Shown: piece by piece, positions 61,854 to 64,000 of the stretch
Position numbering within the stretch: the first letter of the stretch is position 1
Layout of the letters: the number at the start of each line of letters is the position of its first letter
Assembly: GCF_003633685.1 (NCBI RefSeq)
Contig: NZ_RBKT01000001.1
Coordinates: 7,192,001-7,256,000, forward strand
Origin: Micromonospora pisi
Lineage (GTDB): Bacteria > Actinomycetota > Actinomycetes > Mycobacteriales > Micromonosporaceae
Direction of reading: 5' to 3'
Length of the DNA stretch: 64,000 nucleotides
Made by a program: the position numbers and the translations under genes
The notes under the pieces: model-generated
Told to the model about the DNA's origin: nothing
The model's input: the letters and a program-made list of their open reading frames with translations, nothing else
The model's database searches: none

Positions 61854-63401
61854 ATGTCCTTTCCACAACCGGTCGAGGTGAACCTCACCCACCAGCCGCA
61901 CGCGTCGACCCACCGTCGGACGAGACAGGTGATGTCACGGGCGCTACAGCGCGTCGGCATGCTCATGCTCGTGCTGGTGACCGCGATCGGCGGGGTGTCC
62001 CTCGCGGTGGCTGAGCCCGCCGCCGCCGCACCCTCGCGTTCGGCCATCGTCAACGCCGCGGAGGCACAGCTCGGCGGCTCCGCCTGCGACCCGGGTTACT
62101 ACAACAGCTGCGGCATCGAATGGTGTGCCGAGTTCGCCCGCTGGATCTGGAAGCGCGGCGGCGTGACCGACGTCAGCGGTCTCGACGCGTGGGCGCAGTC
62201 GTTCAAGAGGTACGGCCAGAACCGAGGGACGTACCACGCCCGGTCCAGCGGGTACACGCCACAGCCGGGCGACGCCATCGTCTTCGACTGGGACCGTGGC
62301 CCCGACGACCACCCGATCGACCATGTGGCGATCGTCGTCAGCGTCACCAGCTCCACGGTCAACACGATCGGCGGCAACCAGGGCCCCGACAGCCGGGTCA
62401 CCCGTGGCAGCTTCCCCCGTAGCGAGATCGACATCGACGGGTACGTCGAGCCGTCCGGCCTGGACAGCGGTGGCAGGGCCACCGCCGACTACGACGGCGA
62501 CGGCTACAGCGACATGGCCCTCTACCGGCCGGACGCCTCGAACGGCTCGACCTGGTGGGCCAACAGCTACAAGAAGGGCGGTCAGATCCTCAGCGACGTC
62601 AACTACGGCGGCGCGGCGGACATCCCGTTCTCCGGCGACTTCAACGGCGACGGTCACGCCGACCTCGCGCTGTTCCGTCGGGACTGCACCAACGGATCCA
62701 CCCTCTGGATCAAGGACCAGCGCAACAACACGCAGCTCGCGCCGGGCGTCAAGGTGGGCGGCTGCAAGGACATCCCGGTGCCGGCCGACTACGACGGCGA
62801 CGGCAAGACCGACTTCGGGATGTACCGTCGCGACTGCACCAACGGCTCGACCTGGTGGGCGTACAGCGTGGCCAAGGACGCCCAGGTCCTCGCCGACCAC
62901 AACTACGGCGGCTGCAACGACATCCCGGTGCCGGGCGACTACGACGGCGACGGCATCGGCGACCTCGCCCTGTTCCGGCCCGACTGCGCCAACGGCTCGA
63001 CCTGGTGGGTCAAGGACGTCCGGCACGACCAGGACATCTTCGGCGGTCTGAAGTGGGGCGGCTGCAACGACATCCCCGTCTCCGGTGACTTCGACGGCGA
63101 CCGCTCCGCCGACCTGGGCCTGTACCGGCAGGACTGCGCCACCGGCTCGTCCTGGTGGGTCTACAACTCGATGGACCGCAAGCAGACGATCGGTGGCCTC
63201 AAGATCGGTGGCTGCGCCGACATCCCGGCCCCGGCCGACTACGACGGCGACAAGGTCACCGACCTGGGCCTGTACCGCCAGGACTGCACCAACGGCTCCA
63301 GTTGGTCCCTCTACGACTCCGCCGAGAACAAGCTGCTGCTCAGCGGCCACAAGTGGGGCGGGTGCAAGGACATCCCCGCCACCAGCACCAAGACGGCCTG
63401 A
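61854..63401 (+). CDS. secreted CHAP-domain protein with FG-GAP-like repeats
   Basis: A 515-residue secreted protein. The ATG at 61854 has GGAGG five bases upstream; an ATG at 61842 is an alternative. A signal peptide (RVGMLMLVLVTAIGGVSLAVA, cleavage after AAA) is followed by a CHAP cysteine amidase domain with nucleophile Cys91 (CGIEWCAEFARWIW), His157 (IDHVAIVV) and Asn175 (IGGNQG). Six FG-GAP/VCBS-like repeats of about 49 residues follow (DYDGDGxxDLALYRxDCxNGSxWW ... GGCxDIP). Aspartates in DxDGDG can bind calcium. CHAP enzymes cleave peptidoglycan peptides, so remodelling or lysis of cell walls is likely. Confidence 0.88.
   Translation: MSFPQPVEVNLTHQPHASTHRRTRQVMSRALQRVGMLMLVLVTAIGGVSLAVAEPAAAAPSRSAIVNAAEAQLGGSACDPGYYNSCGIEWCAEFARWIWKRGGVTDVSGLDAWAQSFKRYGQNRGTYHARSSGYTPQPGDAIVFDWDRGPDDHPIDHVAIVVSVTSSTVNTIGGNQGPDSRVTRGSFPRSEIDIDGYVEPSGLDSGGRATADYDGDGYSDMALYRPDASNGSTWWANSYKKGGQILSDVNYGGAADIPFSGDFNGDGHADLALFRRDCTNGSTLWIKDQRNNTQLAPGVKVGGCKDIPVPADYDGDGKTDFGMYRRDCTNGSTWWAYSVAKDAQVLADHNYGGCNDIPVPGDYDGDGIGDLALFRPDCANGSTWWVKDVRHDQDIFGGLKWGGCNDIPVSGDFDGDRSADLGLYRQDCATGSSWWVYNSMDRKQTIGGLKIGGCADIPAPADYDGDKVTDLGLYRQDCTNGSSWSLYDSAENKLLLSGHKWGGCKDIPATSTKTA
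62475..63390 (+). repeat. six tandem FG-GAP-like coding repeats of about 147-150 bp
   Basis: Six in-frame units, each with DxDGD near the start and GG(C)xDIP near the end, follow the CHAP domain. Five units carry a Cys after RRD/RPD/RQD and a Cys in GGC. The first unit lacks both. Confidence 0.85.
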
Positions 63402-63422
63402 CCACCGAGGCACCTGAACGGG

Positions 63423-63449
63423 CGGGCCGCCCCTTCCCGGGGCGGCCCG
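63423..63449 (+). terminator. hairpin terminator after CHAP gene
   Basis: A perfect 11-bp stem, CGGGCCGCCCC with its complement, encloses a TTCCC loop, 22 bases after the stop codon. Confidence 0.75.
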
Positions 63450-63495
63450 GCCCGCGACCCCGCACGCCCATTCCCCCCAGGCAAGGAGCCATCCC

Positions 63496-64000
63496 ATGAA
63501 GCTAGCCCGCAGCGTAGCCCTGCTGGCCGGCGCTTTTGTCGCCGCGGCCGCCAGCGCCGTCGCGGTTCCGAGCGCGGCACACGCGGCCGTCGTCCCGGAC
63601 TGCGTGGCCTCCGGGCCGACCAGCGCCGACTCCGCGCTCGCCGCCCGTGTCAGTCCGATCCTCACCGCCAAGCTGCGCAACGCGTTCAACGCGAGCAAGG
63701 CATCCTGTTCCCGCGAGATCGTACGGGTCGTCAAGACTCGCAACCTGCCCCAGCGTGCCGCCACGATCGCCATCACCACTGCCATCGTGGAGAGCTCGAT
63801 CCAGAACATCACCCACGGCGACCGCGACAGCGTGGGGCTCTACCAGCAGCGTGCCTCGTGGGGGAGCGAGGCGAACCGGCTCAATCCCGTGTGGTCGACC
63901 AACGCTTTCCTCGACAAGATGCTCCGGGTCTACCCGAACAACAGTTGGCTCTCCGCTCCCGTCGGCGAGGTGGCCCAGGCGGTGCAGGTCTCCGCCTTCC
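63496..64000 (+). CDS. secreted lysozyme-like protein (partial, 3' end outside window)
   Basis: The ATG at 63496 follows AAGGAGCC with a normal spacer, and 168 codons are seen before the window ends. A signal peptide (LARSVALLAGAFVAAAASAVAV, cleavage after AHA) is followed by a helical region. It contains TIAITTAIVESSIQNITHGDRDSVGLYQQRASWGSEANRLNPVWSTNAFLDKM, the pattern of actinomycete lysozyme-like-fold proteins in which 'E.SL.N....D.dS.GlfQqr' includes the catalytic-type Glu. Its activity is probably on cell-wall glycan, following the CHAP protein gene, but the rest of the protein is not visible. Confidence 0.75.
   Translation, partial: MKLARSVALLAGAFVAAAASAVAVPSAAHAAVVPDCVASGPTSADSALAARVSPILTAKLRNAFNASKASCSREIVRVVKTRNLPQRAATIAITTAIVESSIQNITHGDRDSVGLYQQRASWGSEANRLNPVWSTNAFLDKMLRVYPNNSWLSAPVGEVAQAVQVSAF

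Overview
This window is GC-rich throughout and reads as the chromosome of a filamentous actinomycete. A Micromonosporaceae member (Micromonospora or a close relative) is my best guess, inferred from base composition, GTG starts, SARP/AfsR regulators, a complete actinobacterial type VII secretion (ESX-like) locus and secreted polysaccharide-active proteins. No rRNA, intact tRNA, CRISPR array, prophage or integrase was seen.

Region 1 (1-9.86 kb) is an accessory, eroded region. It holds the start of a fused luciferase-like/FAD oxidoreductase, remnants of ISAs1-like and ISL3-like transposases, an amidohydrolase, an MFS transporter that has lost its middle, an HxlR remnant, two LysR regulators with palindromic operators, and an aldo/keto reductase plus SRPBCC pair. 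It ends at a 3' fragment of an initiator tRNA-Met followed by a strong terminator hairpin. That arrangement is what an integrative element leaves at a tRNA attachment site.

Region 2 (9.9-20.7 kb) is mixed small-molecule metabolism and regulation: an MFS exporter with a divergent CGNR regulator, a DinB protein, a LysR regulator, an SDR, two SnoaL-like proteins, a cyclase-family hydrolase and a lipoprotein class A beta-lactamase. Gene fragments are interspersed (RibD-like, IS3-like, LuxR).

Region 3 (20.7-25.8 kb) holds a small membrane protein, a secreted lytic polysaccharide monooxygenase with a CebR-like operator, a NarL-type two-component pair and a membrane-anchored alpha/beta hydrolase.

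Region 4 (25.8-59.1 kb) is a type VII secretion locus of about 33 kb: eccE, eccD, eccB, eccC, mycP, two WXG100 genes, a PPE-like protein and EspC-like small proteins. It also contains two related modules with a shared 'GLWPRV' N-terminus and different C-termini, each next to a small partner gene; these look like secreted polymorphic-toxin-type substrates. The locus carries many regulators: two SARP/AfsR proteins, a LuxR protein, an orphan OmpR-type response regulator and a full two-component system. The latter is translationally coupled to FN3, MoxR, DUF58 and transglutaminase-like genes. Two conserved proteins have lost catalytic residues: a kinase with HGG in place of HRD, and a transglutaminase with Ser and Leu in place of Cys and His.

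Region 5 (59.3-64 kb) encodes secreted proteins: a sialidase-like protein with Asp boxes, a CHAP amidase-like protein with six FG-GAP-type repeats, and the start of a lysozyme-like exported protein. They are separated by strong hairpin terminators. Functional calls rest on motif recognition only; no database search was possible.
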